The notes below the pieces were generated by a model. It saw only the letters and a program-made list of their open reading frames with translations. It was not told the DNA's origin and searched no databases. This document shows positions 1 to 10,970 of a stretch of 64,000 nucleotides of DNA, in pieces; positions within the stretch are counted from its first letter, which is position 1; each line of letters opens with the position of its first letter. Source of the DNA: Triticum aestivum (taxonomy: Eukaryota > Streptophyta > Magnoliopsida > Poales > Poaceae); NCBI RefSeq assembly GCF_018294505.1, contig NC_057801.1, forward strand, positions 847,481,002 through 847,545,001, written 5' to 3'. The position numbers and the translations under genes were made by a program.

Positions 1-193
1 CCGCCGTCGCCCTCGCCCTCGACGCCGCCCGCCGTCGCCCTCGCCCACCGCGCGCGCGCCGCCGGCCGGCCTCGGTACTGCCGCCTCGCTCGCCCGCCCT
101 CAACCCCACGCGACCTTCCTTCCTCTCCGATCATTCCTTCCCAGTCACCGCCGCCGCCCTCCCCGTCCGTGGCCGCCGCTGGTCGGGGACAGC

Positions 194-322
194 ATGACCC
201 TCTCCGCCGGCGACGTGCCGACCATGTACACGGTGCTCGCCAACTCGCTCAGCGTCGACGAGGCGACGCGGCAGCACCCCGCGGAGTCGGCCCTCGCGCA
301 GTGCGAACGCCGCCCCTGGTAG
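194..322 (+). pseudogene. Importin-beta-like gene, first-exon fragment
   Basis: A 42-codon reading frame starts at an ATG preceded by a GC-rich, 5'UTR-like leader (1-193) and ends at TAG in 320-322. It begins MTLSAGDVPTMYTVLANSL and continues with an alanine/glutamate-rich helix (AESALAQCE). This resembles the N-terminal HEAT repeat of plant importin-11-type nuclear transport receptors, in which a short N-terminal segment precedes 'AEAALAQCE'. That comparison is from memory, not a search. The similarity stops abruptly at the TAG, and an A-rich transposon-like repeat follows directly. No later importin exon is visible. I read it as a host gene 5' end truncated by, or captured next to, a transposon. 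It could be the true first exon of a gene whose remainder is elsewhere. Confidence 0.45.
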
Positions 323-330
323 ATGAGCAA

Positions 331-680
331 AATCAGGACCGGGCCGGCCTTGAACGCGTAGTTGTTTTCAAGATCCTAAAAAAAAAGTTGTAGCCTTGAA
401 CGCACGGCGGAACAAAATTTGAAAACACGAACAAATTTGTGAAAATCGAACATTTTTTGAAAATATGAACATTTTTGAAAAATAGAACATTTTTTAAAAG
501 GAGAACATTTTTTAAAAAGAAAAAGAAAAAGAACAATAAACAAAAAAAGAAAAGAAAAACGAAACAGAAAAAGAAAGGAAAAGAAATGAAAATAAAAAAA
601 GGGTTGGGAACCCTCGTAGGTGCGTTCGCTCGACAGTTTGACGTAGACAGCGTCATATAGGAAATTCCAACGTATCCTAA
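331..680. repeat. A-rich degenerate repeat, TIR-element family copy 1
   Basis: The interior consists of short units of the form 'gaacattttttgaaaa', then a purine-rich run. It ends with a motif (agcgtcatataggaaattcc, about 650-669) resembling the right terminus of the better preserved element at 12827-13556. A third copy of the same style lies at 23280-23816. No clear left end or target duplication is visible, so the boundaries are approximate. Confidence 0.4.
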
Positions 681-1062
681 TCACTGTTTCGGCGTCGGCT
701 ACAACGGGCCGGTGCATTAGCAGCAGTACAGCCGTGGAGGCTGCAACTGCAGCCCGGCTAAGACCCAGGCTCGGCCATATCCAGCCCTGTGTGACGCTCT
801 TTGCATCAAAAAGTCGACGCGTCTCACAGGACGTAGCTCACCTGGGCCGGCCCATTTTGGGTTTGCGACATACAAATTGGAATTTCCTCCCTCTCCGTGA
901 CGCCGTCGTCTGCCGCCCCGTCTCGCGCTCTACCGCGACACCCTCTCCCACCCCTTCCTCGCCCCCTCCTTTTGCCACCGCCCTTTCGCCACCGCCACCG
1001 CCACCGCCCCCCTTCTTCACTTAATTAATTTGTTTTTACTACATGTTTTCAGGACTGACATA
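681..1062. other. Intergenic / 5' leader of CACTA gene
   Basis: No open gene is recognised here. The right half is a CT-rich tract of CCACCG units ending in a TTTCAG acceptor-like site at about 1045-1051, directly before the ATG at 1063. It is probably the leader or intron upstream of the CACTA gene. The junction with truncated CACTA sequence must lie in this interval but is not marked by a recognisable terminus. Confidence 0.4.
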
Positions 1063-4000
1063 ATGGCGGACGATAGAGCTGACCCGATTATGGACAACTA
1101 TGATCCGGACGGTGAAGCACATATGTTCGGCATCATAAATGGCGATATTCTATATGTGCCGACCGGAGAAGAAGAAGATGATATCTCTTCTTATCTGAAC
1201 CTTGACGGTGAAGATGAAGGGCGCCGTCAGCAAGATGATGCCGAACAAACGTCGATAAACGACGATCTTCAAATGGAAGTAGCAACCACCTCCGGCGCCG
1301 AGGTATATATATACATTGAGCCTCTGGTGATACAACCTAACTGATTTGAATAAATATGTGTGTACTAACGCGCGCGACTCTTTCTTATTTTAGCCCTCGG
1401 CCGGATCGTCGAAACAATCGAGTACGTCGTCAAAGCGTGGCGCAACCAAGACGATGAAACAAGGAGAAACATGCACCATCGAGGTTGTCGACAGTGCAAC
1501 CGGCAGGCCGCTGGAGCCCCGCAAGAACGCCACCAAGTTTGTCAGCCAATGCGGAGCCATTGTTAGAGACAACGTCTCGATCACCGTCCAGGAGTGGAAT
1601 GAGCCAAAGAAGGCACGGATTGATGGTTTCACTTTTGTCGATAAGAGAACAAAAAAAGATTGCTTCAAGAAGCTTATGGAACATTTCGTTCTACCTCCGG
1701 AATACAACAAATTCGATGAGGAGGGTAACAAGATTGAGGAAAACAAGGAGAGGAGGAGGCTAGTCAAACAGTTCGCTCTTCATAAGATGGCCGACGCATT
1801 CCGGAAATTCAAGCAAAATCTAGCCCATGACTTTGTCAAGCAGAACAAGACTCCGGATTTCAAAGGACAATATGAGAAACTGAAACATGATTGGCCAGAA
1901 TTTGTGAAGCAAAAGAAATCGGAGCAGTTCATTCAAATATCGAAAAAAAATAAGGAAAATGCGGCTAAGAAGGAGTACAATCATGTTATGGGGCCAGGAG
2001 GGTATCGCATTTGGGTGCCTAGGTTGGAGAAGATCGAGAACGAGCTGAGGGCGCGAGGAATCCGTCCAGGTACGGAGGGATGGGACCCAAGGGCCAAAAG
2101 CTGGTGGTACGGGCATGGGGGAACGCTGAACCCGGAGACAGGGGAGTGTGTTTACCGGGGAAAATTAATTAAACCCACCCAAGCCCTTATTAACGCAATG
2201 AGGGATGCTCAACAGGGGAAGATCAAGTTCAACAGAGAGAACGACGCGCTGACAAAAGCCCTCGGGAATCCTGAACACGGAGGACGTGTACGAGGCATGG
2301 GGCACATTCCGTGGAAAATAGGGTTCCCCCAGAACGATGACCCGTACGGTTACAGAAGCCGTAAGAGAAAGATGGATCGGGAAGCAGATGTTGTGGCGCG
2401 GTTGGCATCGGAAATGGATGTGATGAAGAAAACCATGAGTGTACTAGTAGCCAAAAGAGATGCAGCTCGGGTGCAGCATGAAGATCATCCAGCGGATCTC
2501 GGAAGCCAGCAGCGGAGAAGCAGCGTGGCTTCCACGGAGGCCCCACCGGCTGGTGCAGATGCACCGACGATCGAAATTACTGCACCGGAGCCTCTGGTGG
2601 TCGAAATTACTGCACCGGAGCCTCTGGTGGTCGAAATTACTTCACCGGAGCCTCCTCGCTACCCCGTGGACGATATAAAGGAGATGAAAGAATGTCATCT
2701 GTATTATCCTATCGGGAACATGTCCATGAAGGTAGCCATCGGCAGTGCTTTACCATGTTTACCTGGAGCACTCCACCACAACAACCCCATTCAAGATGGC
2801 TATGCTCGTGTCACGGTGGAGGACATAGTCCAAGGGTTTGAGGACCTGGAGATTGACATTGCTACACCTGAAGGGGTGAAAAGACTTGGAGATGTCAAGC
2901 GCCATTTCATTCTATGGCAAAAGAAGTTTATCAAGTTTCCAGGCGAGGCGCCAAGGACAACAAGTCCACCCCCCTACGGTGGTGGTGGTGGCGGTGGCGG
3001 TGGTGGTGGTGGTGGTGGTGGTGGCGGTTCACCTACACCTCCGTCACGTCAGCCGACGCCGCCCCCCAGTCCACAACGTCCGGCGGGTGATCAGCCGCCG
3101 CCCCCCAGTCCTCGTCCGGCGGGTGATCAGACGCCGCCCCCCAATCCACCTCCGGCAAAGAAGCAGAAGCAGTCCTGGATTATTAACCCGGACCCTTATG
3201 TACCTAAGACCACAAAGGTACCGGAGCCATCACTGAAGCCTCTCCCCACAAGGCCTTGGGAACGTAGTGCCGAGGAAGTCGACGCGGCCGCGGCTGCTGA
3301 TTTGGAGAAATGGAAGGCGGACTACAAGAAGAAAAGAGAGCCCGAGCCCAAGCCAGTATTTTCTGATGAGCAAAAGAAGTGGGCTAAGTCATTTTTGAGC
3401 ACACCGTCCCAAGCCGCGAAGAATCTGCCTAACGACTATGCACGTGAACTTCGCAGGCAGGCACTCATGTTCAAGGAGAACAAAGAGCGGGAGAAGGCCG
3501 AAAGTAAAAAAAGCGGGAAACAAGTTGCCCAGCTCGGGGAACAAAGTAAACAATTGATTGCCCCGCTTATAGTGGAAGCCTTCTGTCCGGATTCCCCCGA
3601 GATCATACAAGCTGCGGCAGCACAGGGATTGACTGTAACGAGTGCCAGAGAACAAGCGGCCAACTTAGGTATTACTCTTCCTGAACTGTTAGGCCTTGAT
3701 GAGGCGCCAGTGAAGGAGGTAGTAATTACATATGTCAAGAATGGGCCTCTCGTCGAGCCTGCGCAGGAAAAGGATCTACCTCCACAAATGAAAGGTCTGC
3801 TGAAATGGTACAAGGGTTACATAAAAAATAAAAACGCCAAAGAATATATTTATGCGGAAGTTAGACATGAGCATCACTTCAAACATTACTATGTACAAAT
3901 TGAACTGAGTGAATTGTTCCAGCTTTTCAATCTGCGCGAGCTCGATAAATCTATCATCAGTTGCTACGTTCTGTAAGTGATTTATTAATTTTTACCCCAT

Positions 4001-4902
4001 CTCGTTCATATTGCCTGCACTATATATATGTCCTAACTATATTGTTGTGTCCGCTATTATACATGCAGAATGAAGATTAAGGAATGCAGAGTAAGGAACA
4101 TCCATGATGTTGGGTTCATTGACCCACACATCGTTAATGGACATGTGTTGGAGCGTTACCCCGCCGACGTGGAGGCAGACCTGTGGCAGTTTCTTACAAA
4201 GCAGGAACTCAAAAGTGATATTCTATTTCCTTACCATTTTGAGTGAGTGTTTCTGTCTTGAGCACATTCTCTTTTGTTTACTCCATGCATGGTATGTGGC
4301 CGGCTAATCGATGAGTTATGCATGACGTACTGTGCATGTATCGTGTCCGCAGGTTCCACTGGATTCTGCTAGTAATTAAAGTTAACACCTCAGAATGTCT
4401 CGTCCACGACTCTGTGAATATGAATCCAAAGCTTTGGGGCGGCATGAGAAAAATGCTGCAGAAGTAATTATTTTCATTCATTTGCGCTCTATATCGATCG
4501 GCCTATTTCGTTCATTTCCTAATATCAAGTAACTAATTAATAACTCTCTTGTTCATTTAATTTTCTTTGCCTCGTAGGGTTTGGAGACGGTTCGTAGATA
4601 CAAAGGTCGGTGAATTCAAAAAAGAGCTAGAATTCAAAATGTTAAAGGCTAAGAATGCTGGGGATATTCAGCCACCGGAGACCAATCTATGTGGATACTA
4701 TGTCTGTGAGATGATCCGGAGATACACCTCTGAGCGGGTTCCGAGTGATACCAATGCTCAGAGGAATAACCTCCGGTGGATGCTTAGTCCAGAAGCTCGC
4801 TTCCGACCACTTCAAGAGGAACTAGCTGGATGGTTCAGCAGGGAAGTCCTCCATCCTAAAGGAGAACACTACTACGAGGACGTAGAACTTTATATGCATT
4901 AA
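1063..4902 (+). CDS. CACTA second ORF with C-terminal Ulp1-like protease domain
   Basis: The gene model is five exons with GT-AG introns: 1063-1302, 1394-3972, 4069-4242, 4353-4463 and 4578-4902. The phases join cleanly to give 1142 codons without a stop. The N-terminal 80 residues are acidic. Residues about 100-340 are basic and contain WWYGHGG near 316, as in plant En/Spm Transposase_24-type proteins. Next come three 10-residue repeats (EITAPEPLVV), a segment like the plant transposon DUF8039 family, and a Gly then Pro-rich linker. The C-terminus has the Ulp1/C48 cysteine protease triad: His near 1000 (FHWILLVI), Asp near 1017 (VHDSVN) and Cys near 1073 (NLCGYYV). Triticeae CACTA elements commonly carry such a gene after the TNP2 transposase gene. 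Its role is unproven; removal of SUMO-like modifiers is suggested by the family. The intact frame is notable because the element's 5' part is missing. Confidence 0.82.
2571..2660 (+). repeat. 30-bp coding tandem repeat, three copies
   Basis: Three consecutive 30-bp units start with cgaaattactgcaccggag. The first two are identical and the third is slightly diverged. They encode a repeated decapeptide EITAPEPLVV in frame with the CACTA gene, so copy-number changes would keep the frame. Confidence 0.9.
2978..3027 (+). repeat. GGT/GGC microsatellite coding polyglycine
   Basis: About 16 consecutive GGT or GGC codons encode an uninterrupted glycine run inside the CACTA gene. A proline-rich stretch with repeated 'PPPSP' blocks follows. 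It is likely a flexible linker and length-variable between copies. Confidence 0.92.
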
Positions 4903-5155
4903 AACATGTATGGAAACTTGTTCAAAATTGTATATGGTCATCCGATGATATTGAATATATATTGTATATTCCTCTTGAATTCTTTTTGGTTCTAATTTCA
5001 AATTTATTTGAAATTGTACATTCATATGCATGTATGTAGTACCGTAGAATATATGAAACTCCTTCAAAATTAAAANNNNNNNNNNCGGTCGCGGTTGCGC
5101 AACCGCGACTAATGGCAGTTGCGAACCGCGACCAAAGGCCCTTTTTCCACCAGTG

Positions 5156-5529
5156 ATTGTTCTTCTCTGCCGAGCCCTAGCAGCCCTAGGGTTTGGTGAT
5201 CTTTGCCGTTTTGCACTGAAAAACGGTCGGTTGTCCTCCACGAAAACGAGGGATGCTTTATTGCTTTGCCCGGAAAGCAATCGTTCGTCGTCACGAAAGC
5301 ACGACACATATCCTTGTGTTGGGCAGCGATTTCCCGTGCCAACACCCCTCAATCTAGTCGGTTATGTTGGTGGAGTCTTCCGGTGTCTTCCTAGTATAAG
5401 GCCCATGGGCCGGCATGATGGCCCAGGGCGGAAACCAAACCTTGGAGGCCTCGGTCCAGCCTACCTGGCCTGGTAACTAGAGAGGCCAGGCGCTCCTGGG
5501 CCATAGCACCATCACCTTATATGCACAAA
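5156..5529. other. Region outside CACTA 1, no gene
   Basis: This lies immediately beyond the CACTA terminus. It has moderately GC-rich segments (for example ggcccatgggccggcatgat) typical of Triticeae intergenic or transposon DNA. I found no coding feature here and no matching target duplication. Confidence 0.4.
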
Positions 5530-6300
5530 AGTATTACCCACAGTAGAGAAGAGATGTTCCTTTTCCAAAGACCATAACATCAGAAAAACATAAAGAGAAA
5601 CATGGTGCCTGCAATTTGCATAGTGTTGGCCAGAAAAAACCCACTGAATAAACAATGCCAATTTTTTTAATGTATATCTACATATTTTATATTAATAGAA
5701 AATTACCACATAGCAATTGTTTTACGGTCCAGGCTTAAAAAGAACATCTTACATACACTAGAATTTATAATTTATACGCTCAATCCGACACTAGAAACCT
5801 CTATCAAAATATTTGTTGGACTTCCACTTAAATATATCTTCCCAATATTTCAAAACATTAATATATATATTTGAACACATACTCCCGCATACGCAAACAC
5901 GCTATACTTATGCAAATGTCACAAATTAGTACATAGAGATGTGTGATTTTGTTATCATTTAGTTCCTCACCTTCAAAACAGTTTAATAAAAGTTTTATAC
6001 AACAATCTATCATAACAGAAAGCGCTTCACATAGTTTTTGTACAAAATACATTTAAATTTATGACAAGTTTATGCTTTTATAATAGATATTCAAACTATG
6101 TAGCAAAATATATTAATTTTTAATANNNNNNNNNNNNNNNNNNNNNNNNNNNNNNNNNNNNNNNNNNNNNNNNNNNNNNNNNNNNTTTTTTACGAAAAAC
6201 TTAAAGACTGATAAAATAAAGTATACAAGTTTAGTACAAAGACATAAGCAGTGAACTGGATTGCATCTATTTTCATATATCTTTCAGGTGTTATGATTGT
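5530..6300. repeat. Duplicated segment, copy A (downstream of His-rich gene A)
   Basis: This AT-rich segment is colinear with 18460-19130. Shared landmarks in order are gagatgtt/atttctcttccaaagacca, actctagaatttataatt, acactcgatcc-like, agaaacctctatcaaa, tatgcaaatgtcacaaat and gataaaat-aactataaaagtttagta-like blocks. The two copies lie at about the same distance (2.3-2.6 kb) on the 3' side of the paired His-rich genes, so I read them as parts of one duplicated genomic unit. A 60-bp N gap (6126-6185) interrupts this copy. Confidence 0.7.
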
Positions 6301-7311
6301 ACATCAACAACACGGTTGTATTGAGAATTGAGCAAAACAAATACTAAAAATAAGGAAGGCTGCATGCGATTTCACAAAATAAAAAATATAGAGTTTATAT
6401 AAGGAGCTAAAATGATCGAAGCATGCACTTATCCTGAGTGTGTCGATGATGTAGAATCTTGTGTTCTAAGGACAACACTGACTAATATATACTTATTTTA
6501 TTTTTAATAAGTATATAGATATATGTTAAATATATTTAAGAATTACATTTTTTGTCAAGATTTTTATATAAATAAATTTAACTCTAAAATTTTATTATGA
6601 AAATATGTAATACCTATTTGAAAACTTTACATCATGTATTTAAAAATGTAAATTAAAAAAGTGTCCAATTTTTGTGTAAAAATGTCCCCATGTGTATTTA
6701 AAAAATGTTTTTTTTCATATACCTAAGATAATGACCCGTACTAACTTATTTATCTCAACATGCAAGAATTCACATTATCATACAATTATAGATGTGATAA
6801 AGCCCACCACCAGATGCAACCATGCAAGGAAATTTTCTTCTGTTCTATTATTCTAATTATGTCAATAAATATTTTATAAATCTATCTATCTATACTTCTA
6901 TATCNNNNNNNNNNNNNNNNNNNNNNNNNNNNNNNNNNNNNNNNNNNNNNNNNNNNNNNNNNNNNNNNNNNNNNNNNNNNNNNNNNNNNNNNNNNNNNNN
7001 NNNNNNNNNNNNNNNNNNNNNNNNNNNNNNNNNNNNNNNNNNNNNNNNNNNNNNNNNNNNNNNNNNNNNNNNNNNNNNNNNNNNNNNNNNNNNNNNNNNN
7101 NNNNNNNNNNNNNNNNNNNNNNNNNNNNNNNNNNNNNNNNNNNNNNNNNNNNNNNNNNNNNNNNNNNNNNNNNNNNNNNNNNNNNNNNNNNNNNNNNNNN
7201 NNNNNNNNNNNNNNNNNNNNNNNNNNNNNNNNNNNNNNNNNNNNNNNNNNNNNNNNNNNNNNNNNNNNNNNNNNNNNNNNNNNNNNNNNNNNNNNNNNNN
7301 NNNNNNNNNNN
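6301..7311. other. AT-rich non-coding DNA and assembly gap
   Basis: 6301-6904 is AT-rich with no plausible gene. 6905-7311 is unknown sequence. The missing 3' end of His-rich gene A could lie in this gap, but nothing visible shows it. Confidence 0.5.
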
Positions 7312-8085
7312 GATCAAAAGGATTGGTAAGGGTAAGATGCAAAAAACGCTGGCCCATACTAGCATGCAGTTTTTTTATTGGTTCTTATACGGTGAGGAAG
7401 ATCTAGCGGCTAATCGCGTCACCCTATTAATTCATATTGCAACACGACAAGGCAGATATGCATGGCCTCTGCATCCGGGTACCATCGGCCTTTGTGTGTT
7501 GCTTTTATTTAGGGGAAAACGAGATTGAGATGCAGACAATGAACATCGGATACTGACGACGTAATTGGCGGTTCTGCAAATTGGACAACGAAGTGCAATG
7601 CAGGACCCTGGACTATGCAATAATCAATCCTTTACACTGTCTAGCCTTTGATTTGAGGTAAAAAAGTGGTGTCTCGCTTCTCCATACAAGGTGCCAATAT
7701 TAGCATCTTTTTAATTTATCTAGCCGGAGCACATATGCGAGGCTTTTCTTGATGCGTTGATTGATATATGTGATTACTGTTGTCAAGTGATCTGTTTTGT
7801 CGCATAGGTGTTCATGCATTGGAGCCCCTGTTAGCTGGCGGCCTCACTGATTTAAGGTGATGCGTTTGTTAAATAAAGCTTAAGTTTTGGAGTAATTAAG
7901 CTAACTATATGAACGCTGCTATGCTTTCTAACTTTAGGAAAAGTCTGTCACTAAAACTGCTAGGCCCCCGGTTAATCTTATTTGCACAATGCAATATTTA
8001 TCAGGACAACTATTATCACTAATCTGACTATCTGAGACATCTTATTTGTTATGGTTCTTGCTGTTTCGGTCTTAGTTTGTGAGTG
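7312..8085. other. No recognised feature
   Basis: This is mixed-composition sequence without a convincing frame. Its right part may belong to the transposon fragment that abuts gene A. Confidence 0.4.
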
Positions 8086-8444
8086 CCTCCCGAAGGGCTG
8101 TCCGTGTGACCATCCGAGTTTCGAAGGTCCTCCCGAAGGGCTGTCCGAGTGACCGTTCGAGTTTCGAAGGTCCTTCCGAAGGGCTGTTCGCGACACCGTC
8201 CGGGGGGCTGTTAGACCGCCTCCCGAAGGGCTGTCTGAGGAGCAGATGAGCGTATACATCCTCGCGGTTGGGTGGTTGTAAATCCTAGCTGCGGGGATCT
8301 GCACCGCCGCTCGTCATCGACTCTACTTCCCCCTGCGCTACGAGTCGGTAACGAAAAAGATCAAACCATGTATGCAGTCCCCATGGTGGTCCTGGGCTGG
8401 TGCATAGGTCGGGATTTTTTTGTTTTCTGTCGCGTTCCCCTACA
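7975..8444 (-). mobile_element. LTR-like fragment abutting gene A
   Basis: Read on the minus strand from 8444, the sequence starts TGTAGGGGAACGCGACAGAA and is followed by an A-run. This resembles the start of several Triticeae Copia-type LTRs (a TG start, then a 'ggggaacg-cag-aaa' pattern, from memory). Homology between His-rich genes A and B ends exactly at this point, so the element probably caused the loss of the gene's 3' end. The left boundary is a guess. Confidence 0.4.
8086..8242. repeat. 43-47 bp tandem repeat, about 3.5 copies
   Basis: Units begin at 8086, 8129, 8172 and 8219, each opening with cct(c/t)ccgaagggctgt. The first two also share cgagtttcgaaggt. The array lies inside the fragment attached to the 3' end of His-rich gene A and is probably an internal tandem repeat of that element. 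Confidence 0.85.
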
Positions 8445-8911
8445 GATGGTGACTAGGGCTCGGCACTGGAGCGTTGTGACCATTGTGAGCTGGAGCAGGT
8501 GCTGATGACTGACCATGGTGATGATGAGGATGGTGATTAGGGCTTGGCGCTGGAGCGTTGTGACCATGGTGGTGGTGACCGAGCGGGAGAGGACGCCGAC
8601 GCCGGACTATGGTGGTGATGATGATGGTGATTAGGGCTCGGCTCTGGAGCGGGGTGACCATCCTGAGCAGGAGCAGGCGCCAAAGACGGACCATGGTGAT
8701 GATAATGATGATGGTGAGTAGGGCTCGGCGCTAGAGTGCTGTGAGCGGGAGCAGGAGCCGACGCCGGACCATGGTCATGAATATGATGATGGCCAGGGCT
8801 CGGCGTTACAGCCAGCAGGTGCTGGTGTCCGTCGTGCGCTGAGGACAGCGCAACCAGCGAGGCTAGCAGCAGTGCCATCACCAAGGCCATTGGAGAGATC
8901 GGCGTCGCAAT
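8440..8911 (-). pseudogene. His/Pro-rich AGP-like gene, copy A (decayed)
   Basis: This is paralogous to the gene at 21766-22931. It has the same signal-peptide sequence (PISPMALVMALLLASLV) followed by His-rich PAP/SPAP repeats. Three lesions are visible. The start codon of copy B (cat, 22929-22931) is here aat at 8909-8911, so ATG has become ATT. A frameshift at about 8580-8600 moves the His-rich frame. The 3' end is cut at 8440-8444 by a transposon-like sequence, which removes the GPI-anchor signal. An in-frame Met at 8888-8890 could still start a protein with most of its signal peptide, so residual translation is conceivable. A Copia-like insertion also lies about 130 bp upstream of the lost start. 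Confidence 0.8.
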
Positions 8912-8959
8912 GGCAACAAGCTCCCGAAATGGTGGTGTGGATGTGTCCTGTTGGGAAAC

Positions 8960-8976
8960 GCATCTATATAAACAAC
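8960..8976 (-). promoter_or_regulatory. TATA box of His-rich gene A
   Basis: On the minus strand the sequence reads TTTATATAGATG, about 50-60 bp upstream of the lost start codon. The matching position in copy B (22983-22996) reads TATATATAGA. The surrounding 100 bp is conserved between copies, which supports a shared core promoter. Confidence 0.55.
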
Positions 8977-9040
8977 ATGAAAGGATTGGAACTTGGAAAC
9001 ATGGTGTATTTGGAAGGGGGAGACACGCCTGTGTTAACGT

Positions 9041-9392
9041 TGTTAGAGTTGTGTCGAATATTGTGTACAAGGTAGGTTACAATTGGACTTGTAATTGTAT
9101 TGTGTTTAGATAGGATATGGAGTCGTGTCCAAGTAGGACACTAGTATCCTAGGCCTCTCATATATAGCGGGGGTACACACACAATGTAACCTATGCCAAC
9201 ATAATAGCACGGGAACGCAGGGGAAACCGGCGACATTTGCCGGTGTCCAGGGCGACCGGGTGCGGTATTGTAGCGGTGTCATGAGGAGGAGCGCCCATAG
9301 CCAGGCTCCGGGATGTAGCCATACTGGAGAATCTCGTTAACAAATCTCGGTGTCGTGCTCGTGTGATTGCTTGGTCTTCGGATGAATGATCA
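9041..9392 (+). repeat. 5' LTR of Copia-like element
   Basis: About 352 bp and nearly identical to 12166-12512. It contains gtctcatatatagcg (TATA-like) at about 9158-9171, followed by the transcribed region. I see no canonical tRNA-Met primer site directly after it, so the 3' edge is provisional. Confidence 0.8.
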
Positions 9393-10336
9393 TACACACC
9401 CAGCTAAATGATCGAACAAGGAGACACGCAGCTCGGGGATGTGTAGGTCCTCATTCGCATACAAATCACCAGGGAGAAGGAGAATGACAGCACAGGAGCA
9501 GCCATTCTGACGGCGAGGGAGGGCACGCCGTCGCCAAATCACCAGCGGCCCCGGATTGCCATGACCTCCCGGCCCACTGTCAAAGAAGACCCCTGTCTCC
9601 TCGCCTCGCCTGGCTCGAAGGCGCCGAACCATTGACAGTGTAGCAGTTCACCCTAGAACCTGGGGGGAAAGACACCGGCAGGCTGCATCTGGAAATGAAC
9701 CTAGCTCAGCCGCCTAGCCTCAGAATGATCTCAAGGAGCAGAGCACCACCCAACACCCACAGACTGGACACAAAAGAGAAAGAGCTGCCGGAACGGAACG
9801 GACGGAGGAGCAGTAGCATAGCGTCCCTGTAGGCGAAGAGCCACTGGAGATCTCGTCGCAGACAAAGAAGACCAGCTACTGCCGCCGCTGCACACCCACC
9901 GCATCGCCGAGGAGCCCACTGCCCACCTAGCTCCCAAAAACGATGCCTTCAGGAAGGACGCAATGCCAAGGGCGCCGCCGCCGCCCAACAGAGTTGAGGT
10001 TTTCACCCGGGAGACTAGAGGGATGGGGGGGGGCGACGGATCTGACCTGAACGACGCCTCCAGGGAGGGGAACGGCGCCATGAGCGTCGCCGCCGCCAAG
10101 ACCGACGAGGCCGGCCTGGAATTTCTCCCGGTCTTCGAATCCCCGCCTCCACCACCCACCGACGCAAGATCCGGCGGCCCGCAAAGAAGCCGGACAGATC
10201 TGGCCGGGGCGGAGCTCTCGAAACAGGGGGGCATGGGCGACCAGATCTGGCGCCACCGCGAGCCACAGCCGCCGCAGCACCAGGGCTCCCGTCCACCGGG
10301 GCACCCGCCATCCAAACGGCCAGGAGCGCCGGTCCA
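9393..10336. other. GC-rich interior of Copia-like element, possible captured DNA
   Basis: This resembles no retroviral domain. Long frames exist on both strands (for example plus from 9963, minus from 10311), but they are compositional and run into the N gap. It may be a non-coding filler typical of large non-autonomous elements or a captured host fragment. I cannot tell which. Confidence 0.35.
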
Positions 10337-10970
10337 NNNNNNNNNNNNNNNNNNNNNNNNNNNNNNNNNNNNNNNNNNNNNNNNNNNNNNNNNNNNNNNN
10401 NNNNNNNNNNNNNNNNNNNNNNNNNNNNNNNNNNNNNNNNNNNNNNNNNNNNNNNNNNNNNNNNNNNNNNNNNNNNNNNNNNNNNNNNNNNNNNNNNNNN
10501 NNNNNNNNNNNNNNNNNNNNNNNNNNNNNNNNNNNNNNNNNNNNNNNNNNNNNNNNNNNNNNNNNNNNNNNNNNNNNNNNNNNNNNNNNNNNNNNNNNNN
10601 NNNNNNNNNNNNNNNNNNNNNNNNNNNNNNNNNNNNNNNNNNNNNNNNNNNNNNNNNNNNNNNNNNNNNNNNNNNNNNNNNNNNNNNNNNNNNNNNNNNN
10701 NNNNNNNNNNNNNNNNNNNNNNNNNNNNNNNNNNNNNNNNNNNNNNNNNNNNNNNNNNNNNNNNNNNNNNNNNNNNNNNNNNNNNNNNNNNNNNNNNNNN
10801 NNNNNNNNNNNNNNNNNNNNNNNNNNNNNNNNNNNNNNNNNNNNNNNNNNNNNNNNNNNNNCATTATGGTTGGAATTTGCTAGTAGTACATATTTTGCTT
10901 GTGTACTTGGGCACCACGTGAGAGGAAAGCTTGTATAATTTTTTGGCAAGGTCAACCATACAAAAGGACT

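Larger units (their letters stand above)
734..5155 (+). mobile_element. CACTA (En/Spm) transposon 1, 5'-truncated
   Basis: The 3' terminus is explicit. It ends ccctttttccaccagtg at 5155, whose reverse complement CACTGGTGGAAAAAGGG is a CACTA-type terminal inverted repeat. The last 70 bp (5086-5155) carry the usual inverted subterminal motifs (CGGTCGCGG / CCGCGACC). The element holds the downstream CACTA gene (1063-4902), but no TNP2 transposase gene and no matching left terminus. It is therefore 5'-truncated or interrupted upstream, and the start given is only the leftmost position that could belong to it. A 10-bp N gap sits at 5076-5085, just inside the subterminal region. Confidence 0.8.

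Noticed and set aside
2571..2660. Short direct repeats that might suggest a CRISPR array
   Set aside because: There are no spacers; units are adjacent, in-frame coding repeats in a plant transposon gene.
1454..3976. Single-exon version of the CACTA gene ending at 3976
   Set aside because: A GTAAGTG donor at 3973 and downstream exons with a protease triad show the gene continues.
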